A stretch of 64,000 bases of DNA from Pagrus major (GCF_040436345.1 NC_133224.1:12206741-12270740); one strand, 5' to 3'; positions 22,455 to 33,262 are shown, numbered from the stretch's first letter. Numbers and translations are program-made. Notes: generated by a model from the letters alone, not told the origin.

Positions 22455-22627
22455 CTCATAGAAAATGCTAGTTTGAAGCAAAGGCCTGGAAAGACTAGAA
22501 AGTGTTTACAAACGGCTCCACAGTTTTCCTCAAAGTATTTGGTATCCATTGCAAAGACTGGCAGCTCAAACAATCTGTCATTAAGTAGCTTCCTGTGAAC
22601 AATTTGTGTCACTTGATTTACCATTTA
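22455..22627 (-). CDS. Duplicated minus-strand open frame, copy 2 (unknown)
   Basis: Counterpart of 17699-17905. The frame reads MVNQVTQIVHRK, FELPVFAMDTKYFEENCG and CKHFLVFPGLCFKLA, then a different tail. The duplication continues to 22860 and covers the sequence ending gacgtggtggaaac. Confidence 0.3.
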
Positions 22628-22895
22628 CATACGTAAATAATAAAACAACAGTACATCTGACACAGATCATTCTCAGACAATTATATTAAAATTCTTGCCA
22701 TAGGTGTACATTTTAATGATTTGATTTCCTATATTGAACTTTTTTTTTTTTGGAAAAGTGAAAGTTACTGGAGGCTCCCTGTGGTGCAGGTACACAAAGT
22801 CTATATCCCCACGAGGATCAGGCTGAAGTCCCTTCGGCATCTGACGTGGTGGAAACACTGACGGATTCCTTCACACAGGTGTCAACCTGAGAGGA

Positions 22896-23051
22896 TCATG
22901 ATGAGTCCAGTGTGATGCAGACACTGAGGTATCTGAAGCCGTCCAAAAAGTCCACTGTGAGCTCCTTTGTCTGGCTGACATTCACAGACAGTTTGCTCTC
23001 CTGGCTGATCAAAGGTAGAGGGAAGCCTCCAACAAACCAAAATGCCAACAT
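22896..23051 (-). pseudogene. Exon-like minus-strand frame (unknown)
   Basis: The minus strand is open from about 23051 to a TGA at 22896-22898 and contains SQESKLSVNVSQ and TVDFLDGFRYLSVCITL. The alternating hydrophobic pattern suggests beta strands. Sequence just downstream (22780-22850) has another frame with PDPRGDIDFVYLHHREPP that is not continuous with it. Possibly a decayed terminal exon of a duplicated gene. Confidence 0.25.
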
Positions 23052-23325
23052 TATCCATGCAAAACAGGATTTAAAATATACACTATTTTACATTTAGTCA
23101 TAAAGCGTAGCTGAAAATGTGTCATTTGTCCACAGAGTGATAAGCTTTAGCTCCCTCTGTAGGCCAATCCCCCCAAAATCTACATAATTTAAAAAATCTA
23201 CCAATGTTAGTATTAATCAATAGACGCTTTGACCTACATATATACACTTAGTTTGGGGATTTCTGGCTCTGACTCCAGTGGACTCGGAGCTCATCATTTG
23301 GGCCCTTGTGCCTCTGAAGTGCAGG

Positions 23326-23897
23326 TTAACAAATCGTACATTTTGAGAAAAATACGACTGTTTCCATACTTTGATTTCTGCCATCCCTGTCACCCATTCC
23401 ACCATCTCCCGTCCCTGGAGGTTCCTCCTCCTCCTCCTCCTCTTCCTCCTCCTCGTCCTCCTCCTCCTCCTCCTCCTCCTCTTCAAACTCCAACTCCAAC
23501 CTCTCCCCCCCTCTTAATCTTAGAACTAAGGAGATGGTGTCCTCATGTTTGACTCCACTGTCAGACAGCAGCCTCTGGTCTTCAAGCTGCCTGCCATCGA
23601 AGAGCAGTCGCTGTTGATGGTCTACAACAAGCACACACAAGGAAGTCAAAAACAGGCACTGAGAACATTTCTCCAAAATGAAGTCGAAATATATCATTTA
23701 AAATTCTTAAAAATGTCTTTCTATTTCAATCGTGACCATGTGGTCGCATAACCCAAAGTGACTTTACCTGGTGTTCCGTCTGTGTCTCTTATCTTCCTCT
23801 TCAGCTTCAGCACGGTGGCGCTTTTAAACTCTTCCTCAGTAAAGAAGAAGGTCAAAGTCTTCCCAGTTAGCGTTTTCACAAAAACTGTCACAGACAT
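23326..23897 (-). CDS. Ubiquitin-like protein with poly-glutamate tail
   Basis: Two exons on the minus strand: 23897-23768 (ATG at 23897-23895, donor G|GTAAAG) and 23621-23326 (acceptor TTGTAG). The joined frame gives 141 residues. Residues 1-84 follow ubiquitin closely ([31 protein letters not shown], then LVLRLRGG). Instead of stopping at the GG, the frame continues ERLELEF into about 20 glutamates encoded by a GAG repeat, then a glycine-rich and unrelated tail ending KCTIC. Exon 1 differs much more from ubiquitin than exon 2. A longer in-frame start at 23951 exists, but M at 23897 aligns with ubiquitin M1. If processed after GG it could act as a modifier; otherwise it is a ubiquitin-domain protein. 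ISG15-like ancestry is possible but only one domain is visible. Confidence 0.65.
23425..23481 (+). repeat. (CCT)n trinucleotide tract
   Basis: CCT/GAG-type repeat with a few interruptions (cctcttcctcc and cctcgtcctc). It encodes the glutamate run of the ubiquitin-like gene on the minus strand. Confidence 0.9.
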
Positions 23898-24121
23898 TTC
23901 TGTGGTGTCTGTAGCCTCTGCTGCTCTCTTCACTCGGTGCAGACGATACAACAGCTGCGGCTGTGTTCAGCTGACCAGGAAACAAAGCTGAAAAATACTT
24001 TCACTTTCGATCTTACATTTAAAGAAACATACACCAACATTTTTACTTTAAATATATCAATTCTATATCTCATTACATGGCTTAGGGTAACAGGTAATCA
24101 TGGAAAAACTTCTACGTCCTC

Positions 24122-25674
24122 ATGTCAAAAAAGTTCCTGTATACTGAATATACAATAATGCATTTATTAACGTCAAATCGTCTTAAAAGTAATGTGGAGC
24201 TCTAATTTATCAGTCTGAAGTTAATGGGTGAGTGATGAGTGCTGCATTCAACTTTGAACTGAATAATAAAATAAAAGCACAGAAGTATCATCAGCTCAAA
24301 GCACTTGAAGTAGCAAAAGTAAACACATGTGACTGTTGAATTACTGTGTTGAACTGCAGCCAAAAGTCCACTGGATTACTGCAGCACGTCTCTGCAGCAT
24401 TAAAGCACAGACTTTAATTCACACTTCACATAATATAGTAAAATAACAGTCTAAGTTGTGTGTTTTTCATGTGGTTTGTACAGGATGTTCTGAATAATGA
24501 AATATGGTATTGAATACATCATCTGTGCATTAATGAGAGTTAAACAACAGCACAACAGTAACATTTATTCACATAAAGATATCAAATATACATATAGTCA
24601 TGTGAGAGACGTTCAATCCTGCCAGTGAAGTGTGAAAATGTTTATATCTGAATGAACTTTCACATAATAAAACTTGACACAGAATCAGTCTTGCAGAGGA
24701 CCAGGAGGAGCTGTAGCACCCTCTGTAGGTCAATCCCAAAATAACACTGAGCAATGACGACACTGATGACGAGTAAGACTGGAGAAGTATATCAATGTGA
24801 GAAAAAATACCACAATTTACAATATTCAGATGCAACTATTCTTTTGAAATCTCATGGAGTAACACATTTCAAATCAATTAGGCCTTTTTGAGTCTGATGA
24901 GTCCACAGAAAATACTTCAGTTTCATACTAAGGCCTGGAAAGTCTCATAAATGTAAACCAACGTTAACAGAAGTGACAGAAGAACTGGTGCACAATGTCA
25001 TGTGTTCACTGTGAATACTGAAATAAGTAACGTCAAACAAGCAAAGTTCAAGGTTTAGTGATACATTTGAAAGTGTTTGACCTGCTTCTCCACACTGCTC
25101 CTTACATGTTTGTGATCCAGCAGAGAAAATGATAGATTGGCTGTTTAAAGGTTATTACAAATAATCTGTGTGTGCTGGTTACAAGTTTACAGCCACATCA
25201 GTCGATTACACATCAGTTAGAGTAACAGTAGAAGAAAAAACAAAGACATGTCATAAAACACAGTACAACTCAAGACAGATCATCCTCAAACCATCATAAT
25301 AAAAATGATTCTGTCACAATCATATTATTATAAATCACTCAGGTCCAGTTTAAAAAGCACAATGGAAGATTTTAGTCCTTTAAGTCATCCAACTAGAATC
25401 CAGAAGTGATCTGAGCTTCTCTCTTTGATTTGATAGCAGAGCCGACCATGCAGACATGTTAGTGCATGTGAGTCCTTCTGGTAAAAATAGTTGAGTCAAA
25501 TATTAATGCTTTCAGTTGTTGGCAAGCTACCAACCCAAACAATCCACTATCTCTCTGAGGAATCACTTCATGCACTTTTAAATCTCAGTATTAAAACAGT
25601 TTTATACTTAGATTAATATATGGAGTATATATAGAGTAATATCTGTAGTACATACAGTTTATATAGAGTACTGT
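24122..25674 (-). repeat. Duplicated segment, copy 2 (3' UTR-like)
   Basis: Direct repeat of 18158-19581. It lies immediately right of the ubiquitin-like gene, while copy 1 joins directly to the 18.1-kb block, which suggests that the gene-containing segment was deleted from copy 1. Confidence 0.75.
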
Positions 25675-26043
25675 ATTTCTTTTAGCGGTAACAGAGTAAT
25701 ATATCGCATTACTAATAATATTTCAGTAATGTCTTCAGCCATGTAACGCGTTACCCACCGAAGTGAAGCGTTTATTGTTGTTTTTTAAGAACCCATCCAC
25801 ACCAACATGACCACATTAATATAGGCTCTGTGTGTTTAATATAGACGAGCCTATAACATATTTGTTCAGTCTGTGTGACTGAAATGAGCCGTAAGTCGTA
25901 GGCCTGATGATGAAGCCTAATCCTCAGAGCACACTTGTTGAAAGTAACTAAAAAGTAGTGTAACAGGTAGTAAATTGCTCTACACAGACAGTAATATTGT
26001 AACGTGACATATTACTTTAAAATGAAGGTAACTAATTATATGT
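25675..26043. repeat. Probable degenerate transposon sequence
   Basis: Contains gtaacgcgttaccc and scattered gtaac/gtaact phrases of the kind seen near hAT-type fish elements. No clean ends or frames. Confidence 0.3.
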
Positions 26044-26285
26044 GTAGCGGCCCCTCGGATTTATTGATCAAGACGCAGAGAGTTTCAAACGGGTGTCGAT
26101 TTATTTATTTCTCTCAACGAGCACCATGCACCATAACCACCGTGAAAACTACAGAATAAAACAGAAGAAATACAAAATGCTTCTTTGTAGTTTCACAAAT
26201 AATTCACATATAAATCATGTTCACATATTAATCATGTTTACACACGATACAAATCATTTTAACCAACTCATAACGATGAAATATG
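26044..26285 (-). mobile_element. LTR-like sequence interrupted by the BEL/Pao insertion
   Basis: It starts TGTAGCGGCCCC and resembles the 16966 sequence in motif order. The BEL/Pao element is inserted at 26286. The interrupted sequence should resume at 32672, but its other end is not identified. Confidence 0.3.
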
Positions 26286-26458
26286 TGTAGAGGTTTGAAT
26301 TGCTTGAGATCTTGCAATGGCTTACTCAGTAGTCTTTTTCTAGCAAGAAGTTACATTCCACAGGCAGTGTCTGTAGCTAGCCCAGTTGTAGAGTTCAGGA
26401 AAAATCCACTTCAGAAACGTTTTTGTAATAAAGGAAAAATATAAAAATCTCAGTTTTT
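26286..26458 (-). repeat. 3' LTR remnant of the BEL/Pao element
   Basis: About 173 bp matching the outer part of the full LTR. It breaks at ctcagtttt, where the full LTR continues into tattactcag but this copy continues into integrase sequence. Confidence 0.85.
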
Positions 26459-29400
26459 TGATTTGTGGAATATTCCACTCCTTTATAGCCTTTCTGAGCT
26501 CGCGGTCAGCTCCGACGAAGTTAGTCCCATTATCAGATCGCATTTCCTTCACTTGACCTCTCCTTGCGATGAAGCGACGCAGAGCATGAATAAAGGAGTC
26601 TGTTTCCAGCGACGTTGCCATTTCAATGTGGACCGCACGACTTGCGAGGCAGGTAAATATCACACCATACCGTTTTACAGATGATCTTCCACGTTTTATA
26701 TCGAATGGTCCAAACAGATCCACTCCACTTCTGGTGAAAGGTGGTTCGTCCGGTAAAACTCTGTTTCTTGGTAAGTCCGCCATCATTTGTGTGCCTGATG
26801 CACCATGTTGTCTTCGACAGGTAGTACAGCGAGACAGCATTTTCCTGATCGTTGAGGGAGCATCGATAATCCAGTATCTTTGACGTACATGAGACAAGAC
26901 ATGATTGCGTCCACTGTGTCCCAGCCGCTCATGTACATCCTGGAGAATTAGATCAGCCACGCGATGGTCTTTGGGCAGGAGCATCGGATGCTTGGCTTCA
27001 GCTGGCATAGATGCTCGACTGAGCCTCCCTCCAACACGAAGAATCCCCTCTTGAAGTTGTGGATTCAGTCTGTAGATTCGACTACTTTTCTTGACGGGCT
27101 CTTTTCTCTGAAGAGCAGAAATTTCCTCTTGAAACTTCCTTTGCTGACAGTGGCGGATGATATCCAGCTCAGCTTGTCTCAGATTGTCCACGGTCAGGTA
27201 AGTCTGTTTGAGACTCTTCTTGTAGCTTGTCATTTCTTTGTTCACTTGTTCTTGGTCCTTGTATAAGTCATTTATTTCTTTTCTCTTCTTTGACAGGTTT
27301 ACGAGGGTTTCTTTAACTCGAGTGAGCCACGACACCGCCTTCTTTAGCTGTATCCAGGAAGAGAAGTATTCTGCTAGTTGTTGCATTGCATCAGTGCTTT
27401 CTTCTACTGTCGTAGCATTAACAAGTATGCATTTTTTCACCTCAGGATCTCCTGCTGTAAGCTCCTCTAGATGATCAGGCTTGTCTGGCCACTCTCTTTC
27501 TTGCTTGCTGAGGAAGGCAGGCCCTGCAATCCATACTTCGTTCTGCATGAAGACGCTCGCCTTTTGCCCCCTGGAAGCGTAATCAGCTGGGTTCAACTGT
27601 GACTTGATGTAGCTCCATTGCTCCACTCTAGATGCTTGTAAGATTGTAGCGACCCTGTTCGCCACAAATGTCTTGAATCTGATGGTTTCATTTGCTATGT
27701 ATTTGAGTACGGCGGTGCTGTCCGTCCAGAACTTGGAATCTGACAGCGGCAGCTGCAGTTCTTTCTTCAGCATGATGTCCACCTTCATAGCTAAGGTAGC
27801 CGCCGTCAGCTCCAGCCGCGGGATAGTTGTGGGCTTAAGAGGGGCAATCCTTGCCTTACCTAAGACAAATGAGCAGTGTATTTGGTTGCTGCTGTTCTTC
27901 TGGACTAGGTAAGTGACAGTACCATAGCCTATTTCGCTCGCGTCACTAAAGTGATGTAGTTGAGCCTCCACTGTTTCTCCAAACTCTGGTGGCTTGAAGC
28001 ACCGATCCACTCCAACATCGGTGAGCTGCTGAAGCTCTTCTATCCACGTTGACCATTGTTGTGCAAGATGGTCTGGCACAGCGTCGTCCCATCCTGTTCT
28101 CAGTCTGCACAGTTCCTGCAGGACGTTTTTGGCAAGCAGTATGACTGGAGACAACATCCCCAGTGGGTCGTAGACTGAACTCATCATTGACAAGATTCCC
28201 CTTCTGGTGAGAGGCTTCTGCTGGATGTTCACGTGGAACTTAAACTGATCTGACTGGATACACCACTGTACCCCCAAAGCTCTCTCGATGGTGAGTGAAT
28301 CGTGGTCAAAGTCGAGGTCTTTGACTTCTGTTGCCCTGTCCTCTTGTGGAATGCTGGACAACACATCCCGGTTGTTGGTCATCCATTTGGTTAGTCTAAA
28401 TCCTCCTGTTAGACAGATGGCCTTCAGGTCTTGGTATAGCTTGACCGCTTCTTGTTCGGAGGCAACTGATCTCAAACAGTCATCGACATAGAAATTACAT
28501 AAAACTGTATCCACTACTGCTTTGTCAAAACTGTTCTTGCTATCTTCAGCACACCTTCTTAAGGCATAGCTAGCGCAGCTTGGCGAGGAGGTGGCGCCAA
28601 ACAAGTGAACCTCCATCCTGTATTCTTGCAGCTCTTGTGAGACGTCGCCGTCCGGCCACCACAGGAACCTGAGAAGGTCGGCATCTTCTGGTGGGACTTT
28701 CACCTGATGGAACATTGATTCCACATCCGCCATTACTGCGACTTGATCTTGACGGAACCTTGTTAAGACGCCGATCAGACTGCTCGTCATGTCAGGCCCT
28801 TGCAGTAGTTGTTGATTGAGTGTGGTTCCTTGGTAAGAAGCTCCACAGTCGAATACCACTCGTATTTTCTGCTTCTTAGGGTGGTAGACGCCGTGATGCG
28901 GGATAAACCACACCTTTCCGTCGCTCCGGCTTAATTCTTCATCTGGAACTTTTACAGCGTAGCCCTTGTTGATCATGTCGTTCATGAAGCGGACGTAGTC
29001 CTCTTTGAACGTCTGGTTTCGCTGAAGCTTCTTCTTCATGTTGAGCGCTCGCTGCTCTGCCACTGCTCTATTGTTGGGCATTTTTACATCTTTGTTTTTC
29101 AACGGCAAACCAATAGAGTAATGGCCATTGACCAGCTTGGCTGACTCAGAGACTCTGTCCATGAACAGCTGGTCTTCCTTCGACATTTCCAACTTCTCTC
29201 CTTGAGCGTTCTCAGGAAAATCACACTTGAATTGCTGAGTCCATAATTCTTCCAGTCGAGCCACTGAGATGCGATTCATCGTGATCTGTGGGTATCCATG
29301 TTTTGACCGGCTTGTGATGTTCCCACGCAGCGGTCCGTTTACGGTCCATCCCAGGGCTGTGCGTACTGCATACGGCCCATCTTTGACGCTGCGGATTACT

Positions 29401-31940
29401 TCCTCTGGTTCCAGGGCTTTCGCCACATCAGTTCCAATCAGAAGACTGACATCTGCGTTGATTGAAGGGATTCGTACACCTTGCAGATGTGGCCACTTAT
29501 CCACGTCTTCTTGAGTCGGGATGTTCTCTTTACTCACGGGGATAACCCTTTGTGAGAAAACCTCTGTGAGCTCGATGAAGTCATCGCCTTCTAGGCTGCT
29601 CACTTCTAGGTCTGGTACAGCTTTGCAGAAGACTGCCTTTTGTTCTCCCATGGTGGTGAGTAGGATGTTCACATTTTTTCCTTGCAGGTGAAGGTCGTTC
29701 GCCAGCTTGTTAGTGCAGAAGGAAGCGTTACTCCCTGGATCCAGGAATGCATAACAAGTCAGCACCTTGTTTCCTTTCTTTGCCTTTACCCTCACAGGAA
29801 CGATGGCGAGGATACTATCAGTACCCCCGGCCCCAGTCTGGGAGCTTGTGTCCCCTGCATCCACAAATCCGCTGACCACCTTCGGAGACTCGTCCTTAGG
29901 CTCCCCCTCCGAAGCCTCTTCCTTTAGTGAGTCTTTGGGTTTCTGTTTTATGTGTAGGAGTGTAGGGTGTGTTGCTGAACATACCTGACAGCTCTTCTTT
30001 TCTTCACAGGCCTTACTCATGTGTCCTGCTGTAAGACAACTGAAGCACAGTCCTTTGCTCTTAAGGAACTCCAACTTTTCCTTGTGTAACATTTTTTGAA
30101 GTTTTTTGCATTGTTCCATGGTATGGTCTCCCTGACAGAAAATACAGGGTTTTTTGAAGGCCTTATCCACATTTGTTCCCTTCTCCTGAGTTTTCTTGTT
30201 TCCGTCCCCAACACCTTTCTCGGCTTTCTGTGCTCTTACTTCTGTGGCCAGTGTTGTGATGTTTTTCTTTCCACTTGACTTTTCTATCTTACTGTCTGTC
30301 TGGCGTTTTGTTTGTCCTGGGATTTCACCAAACACAGGGTGTGATGCCATTTCCGCCTGTGTGTTGACGAACGTTACTACATCTTTGAACTTCGTCCGTC
30401 GATCTTGCTTTTTCTGAATGTCTATGGCAACACTCCTGAATCTCTCTCTCAGCCTGTAGGGGAGCTTTGCAATGATCGTGCGCATGTTAGCAGCATTTTC
30501 CATCTCATCTAAGTACTCAAGGTCTGACATTGCATTACTGCAGCTTGTGAGAAAGAGGGCGTATGATTCAAGTGCCTTGCTGTCATCTGTTTTTATGATA
30601 GGCCAGTTTAAAGCCTTGTCCAGGTAAGCCATGGATATCTTGTATTTATCCCCAAAGCGTTCTTTCAGAAGTCTCTTGGCTTCAGGATAGCCCTGTTCTG
30701 GGTCCATGTGAAAGCAACTGCGCACTAAGTCATTAGGCTGTCCAATCGTATGTTGTTCTAAATAGTAAAGACGATCTTTGCTATTTTCGGTCTTACTCTC
30801 TACGCTATGTTCAAACGCTCTCATGAAGAGACGATATTCTATTGGATCTCCCTTGAAAACAGAGATGTTCTGTGGTGGCAATGTAGAGAGCTTCTGTTGC
30901 TTTATTAGGCTTTCGGTGATGTCGTTTTGGCGTTGCATGACAGTAACCAGATTATCTGTATTCACCGAATTGTTCACTGAGTATACAGGAGCTTGTATCA
31001 CATAGTCACCTGCGTCTCTTCTTATTGTGTGGCTATGTTGACCGCGACTGTCGGCTGCACCACGGTTGCGGTTGACATCATGCTTCACTGAGGTAGACGT
31101 TAGAACATCCACCCTACTTCCTTTGGTTCTGCCAGACGCTTCTGAGCCTTCATATTTTTTTAACACAGCCAACTGCGCATCAGCTGCAGCGAGCCCAGCT
31201 TGTAGCTCTAACTCTTCTTTTTCAGCCTTGAGCTGTAGTTCGTGTTCTTCTAAAGCCTGTTTTCTTTTCAATGTAGCTGCCTTGGCTACCAAAGCAGCTC
31301 TTTCTAACTCCACCTTTAAGCGTTCAGAACGTGCTGACGATGTTGTTGAAGCAGCGCTGACAGACTTAGATTTTTTAGATTTCTTGGATGTGACTGACAC
31401 ACTGTCTTCAGGTTGTATCTCATCATTAACCCTTTTAGCTTCTTCTTGGCGTAGCTTAGCCACCTGTATCCATATATTCACTTCTTGTACAAAGTTTATG
31501 TGCTCACTATTTCTTGGCTCAAACCAATCCCTTTGATCTGTGTTCATATTCTCTTCACATCCTGTCTGGCAAAATAAGTCTTTAACATGGTCGTTTATTT
31601 CACTGAATTCCTTTATCAGTCCTTCATATTTGGTCAACAGTTCTTTTCCAATGTTTTCCACATTCGCATCATCATCCATTAAAGCATGCAATTCGTTCTT
31701 TGTCTCAGTAAGTTGGCCCAGTATGGCTCTTCTTGAGGTTATTTTCATTTGCAGATTATGTTCCAATCCTTTAAGTGTTGGTTTAACAACTCTCTTTTCT
31801 TTTTCCTCAGTTAGTCCTACTGTCTCTTCTGTTCCTGCCATGATTGCTTTGCAGTCGGTCCTTCCAGTAATTATACGGGTCCCATTTACTAACCAACAGT
31901 CACAAAGCAGCAGAGACGAGCCTTGTTGATATAGCTCCAC
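26340..31940 (-). CDS. BEL/Pao Gag-Pol polyprotein, integrase truncated
   Basis: A single 1866-residue frame with no internal stop. In order: a coiled, charged N-terminal Gag region; a Gag-like region around 355-520; two zinc knuckles (CIFCQGDHTMEQC and CFSCLTAGHMSKAC, about 600-640); an aspartic protease with DPGSNASFC (about 730); reverse transcriptase with YVDDCL (about 1148); RNase H beginning SDASEIGYG (about 1327); an integrase zinc finger (HERLGHSGRNH to CTTC, about 1667-1705); and an integrase core with DLFGPFD and SDNGTNF. The third catalytic acidic residue of the integrase is absent because the frame runs into LTR sequence, where it stops. M34 (31841) is a likelier start than M1. 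Such an element should not integrate with its own integrase. Confidence 0.88.
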   Translation of the reverse strand: MELYQQGSSLLLCDCWLVNGTRIITGRTDCKAIMAGTEETVGLTEEKEKRVVKPTLKGLEHNLQMKITSRRAILGQLTETKNELHALMDDDANVENIGKELLTKYEGLIKEFSEINDHVKDLFCQTGCEENMNTDQRDWFEPRNSEHINFVQEVNIWIQVAKLRQEEAKRVNDEIQPEDSVSVTSKKSKKSKSVSAASTTSSARSERLKVELERAALVAKAATLKRKQALEEHELQLKAEKEELELQAGLAAADAQLAVLKKYEGSEASGRTKGSRVDVLTSTSVKHDVNRNRGAADSRGQHSHTIRRDAGDYVIQAPVYSVNNSVNTDNLVTVMQRQNDITESLIKQQKLSTLPPQNISVFKGDPIEYRLFMRAFEHSVESKTENSKDRLYYLEQHTIGQPNDLVRSCFHMDPEQGYPEAKRLLKERFGDKYKISMAYLDKALNWPIIKTDDSKALESYALFLTSCSNAMSDLEYLDEMENAANMRTIIAKLPYRLRERFRSVAIDIQKKQDRRTKFKDVVTFVNTQAEMASHPVFGEIPGQTKRQTDSKIEKSSGKKNITTLATEVRAQKAEKGVGDGNKKTQEKGTNVDKAFKKPCIFCQGDHTMEQCKKLQKMLHKEKLEFLKSKGLCFSCLTAGHMSKACEEKKSCQVCSATHPTLLHIKQKPKDSLKEEASEGEPKDESPKVVSGFVDAGDTSSQTGAGGTDSILAIVPVRVKAKKGNKVLTCYAFLDPGSNASFCTNKLANDLHLQGKNVNILLTTMGEQKAVFCKAVPDLEVSSLEGDDFIELTEVFSQRVIPVSKENIPTQEDVDKWPHLQGVRIPSINADVSLLIGTDVAKALEPEEVIRSVKDGPYAVRTALGWTVNGPLRGNITSRSKHGYPQITMNRISVARLEELWTQQFKCDFPENAQGEKLEMSKEDQLFMDRVSESAKLVNGHYSIGLPLKNKDVKMPNNRAVAEQRALNMKKKLQRNQTFKEDYVRFMNDMINKGYAVKVPDEELSRSDGKVWFIPHHGVYHPKKQKIRVVFDCGASYQGTTLNQQLLQGPDMTSSLIGVLTRFRQDQVAVMADVESMFHQVKVPPEDADLLRFLWWPDGDVSQELQEYRMEVHLFGATSSPSCASYALRRCAEDSKNSFDKAVVDTVLCNFYVDDCLRSVASEQEAVKLYQDLKAICLTGGFRLTKWMTNNRDVLSSIPQEDRATEVKDLDFDHDSLTIERALGVQWCIQSDQFKFHVNIQQKPLTRRGILSMMSSVYDPLGMLSPVILLAKNVLQELCRLRTGWDDAVPDHLAQQWSTWIEELQQLTDVGVDRCFKPPEFGETVEAQLHHFSDASEIGYGTVTYLVQKNSSNQIHCSFVLGKARIAPLKPTTIPRLELTAATLAMKVDIMLKKELQLPLSDSKFWTDSTAVLKYIANETIRFKTFVANRVATILQASRVEQWSYIKSQLNPADYASRGQKASVFMQNEVWIAGPAFLSKQEREWPDKPDHLEELTAGDPEVKKCILVNATTVEESTDAMQQLAEYFSSWIQLKKAVSWLTRVKETLVNLSKKRKEINDLYKDQEQVNKEMTSYKKSLKQTYLTVDNLRQAELDIIRHCQQRKFQEEISALQRKEPVKKSSRIYRLNPQLQEGILRVGGRLSRASMPAEAKHPMLLPKDHRVADLILQDVHERLGHSGRNHVLSHVRQRYWIIDAPSTIRKMLSRCTTCRRQHGASGTQMMADLPRNRVLPDEPPFTRSGVDLFGPFDIKRGRSSVKRYGVIFTCLASRAVHIEMATSLETDSFIHALRRFIARRGQVKEMRSDNGTNFVGADRELRKAIKEWNIPQIKKLRFLYFSFITKTFLKWIFPELYNWASYRHCLWNVTSC

Positions 31941-32091
31941 TTGCTAGCTAGCACATTAGCTCACTACTCACGTGTCACATGCAGCCTCGGTAGGCTAACT
32001 GAGAATGTTTTTTCAGGTCCCTCGTTGAATCTTGAATCCACAAACCTCTCCAAAGGCTCCTTGTCCAATGTCTAGCTGGTTTTCTTACTAA

Positions 32092-32666
32092 TGTAGAGGT
32101 TTGAATTGCTTGAGATCTTGCAATGGCTTACTCAGTAGTCTTTTTCTAGCAAGAAGTTACATTCCACAGGCAGTGTCTGTAGCTAGCCCAGTTGTAGAGT
32201 TCAGGAAAAATCCACTTCAGAAACGTTTTTGTAATAAAGGAAAAATATAAAAATCTCAGTTTTATTACTCAGTTTCAAAGTTAGTTCCACTGAATTACAA
32301 ATCAATGTGGCTGGCTAACACACTTGTTGTAACTAATCACTAAAAGAAGAAGGAGAAGCAGGTAAGAAAACCGTTTGCTTCCATAGCTCTCAAGCACTGT
32401 CTGCCCGGTCACAAAATCAACAGACTATCTGCCCACGTACATGGTCTTAAAGGGGAAGTATGCCTTTTTTATCAACATGTACCAAAACCACTTATAACAT
32501 GAATTCTAGTATGCTTTTAACATTTTTAACCATTATATGAACTTCTAAATGAAATTATGTATCATTAACTCTGTATATTCGTATATAGCCAAATTATGTA
32601 TCTTTTTAACACATTTCAATCATGTTAACTGTATTTATCACCATGAACTGTTCTTTGGCCTCTACA
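32092..32666 (-). repeat. Complete 5' LTR of the BEL/Pao element
   Basis: 575 bp, TG...CA ended, with 8-bp inverted termini TGTAGAGG/CCTCTACA, directly followed by the target duplication at 32667-32671. Confidence 0.85.
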
Positions 32667-32671
32667 ATATG

Positions 32672-33262
32672 AAATATGTTTTTAAGCTATTATGACAAGT
32701 GTATCACATGCTTCTCTTAAATGAAATACAATATATTGTAATTGTTCACAGAAAGAATATATATATTGTTTTTATCCTGCTGACATGTGCAATTAACTCA
32801 AACAAATGAAGTAATGACATTCTCTCTTTTCATACCTCATTCTGCTCTCCAAGGGCGCTAATTTAAGAGTTTCTGCCATCAGCTAGCTGCTCTCTAGCTC
32901 GACACACACCTCACAGTTCGGAGCTCTTAGAAATAATAGGTACGAACAATACAAAAAATAATGAGGTAAATCACAATGTAAACTTTTTCCTTACAGGATT
33001 CAAACAGATGAAAATGATACATAACTAGTACGTTTACAAGTTTCACCGTTCCTCTGACGATGCGGAAGCACAACATTGCGACGAGAGAGTAGCAGGAAGT
33101 TTTAACATCGCAAAAAACCAGAAGAAGAAAACGTGCCCTTCAAAATAAAAGCGGAACAAACCACAAGGTGGCACTGTAGGACTACAATGTCTTGTTAACA
33201 CACAAAAACAATACTGTGTAGGAAAATATTGCAATGCAATTAATCAGACATTTACACAAACT
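32672..33262. other. AT-rich repeat-like DNA right of the BEL/Pao element
   Basis: Presumed continuation of the sequence interrupted by the retrotransposon. No gene is seen, and the end of the host repeat is not identified. Confidence 0.35.

Larger units (their letters stand above)
26286..32666 (-). mobile_element. BEL/Pao LTR retrotransposon, young, 3' end deleted
   Basis: Bounded by a 5-bp target duplication ATATG (26281-26285 and 32667-32671). The 5' LTR in element sense is 32092-32666 (575 bp), with inverted ends TGTAGAGG and CCTCTACA. At the other end only 26286-26458 remains of the 3' LTR; it is the same sequence as 32092-32263 apart from one A in a homopolymer. The internal region therefore runs straight into LTR sequence, with the tail of the integrase and about 0.4 kb of LTR missing. 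The single LTR difference points to recent insertion. Confidence 0.85.

Noticed and set aside
30778..31929. Several plus-strand frames of 75-156 residues across the 31-kb region
   Set aside because: They lie antisense to the continuous BEL/Pao polyprotein and have no domains of their own.
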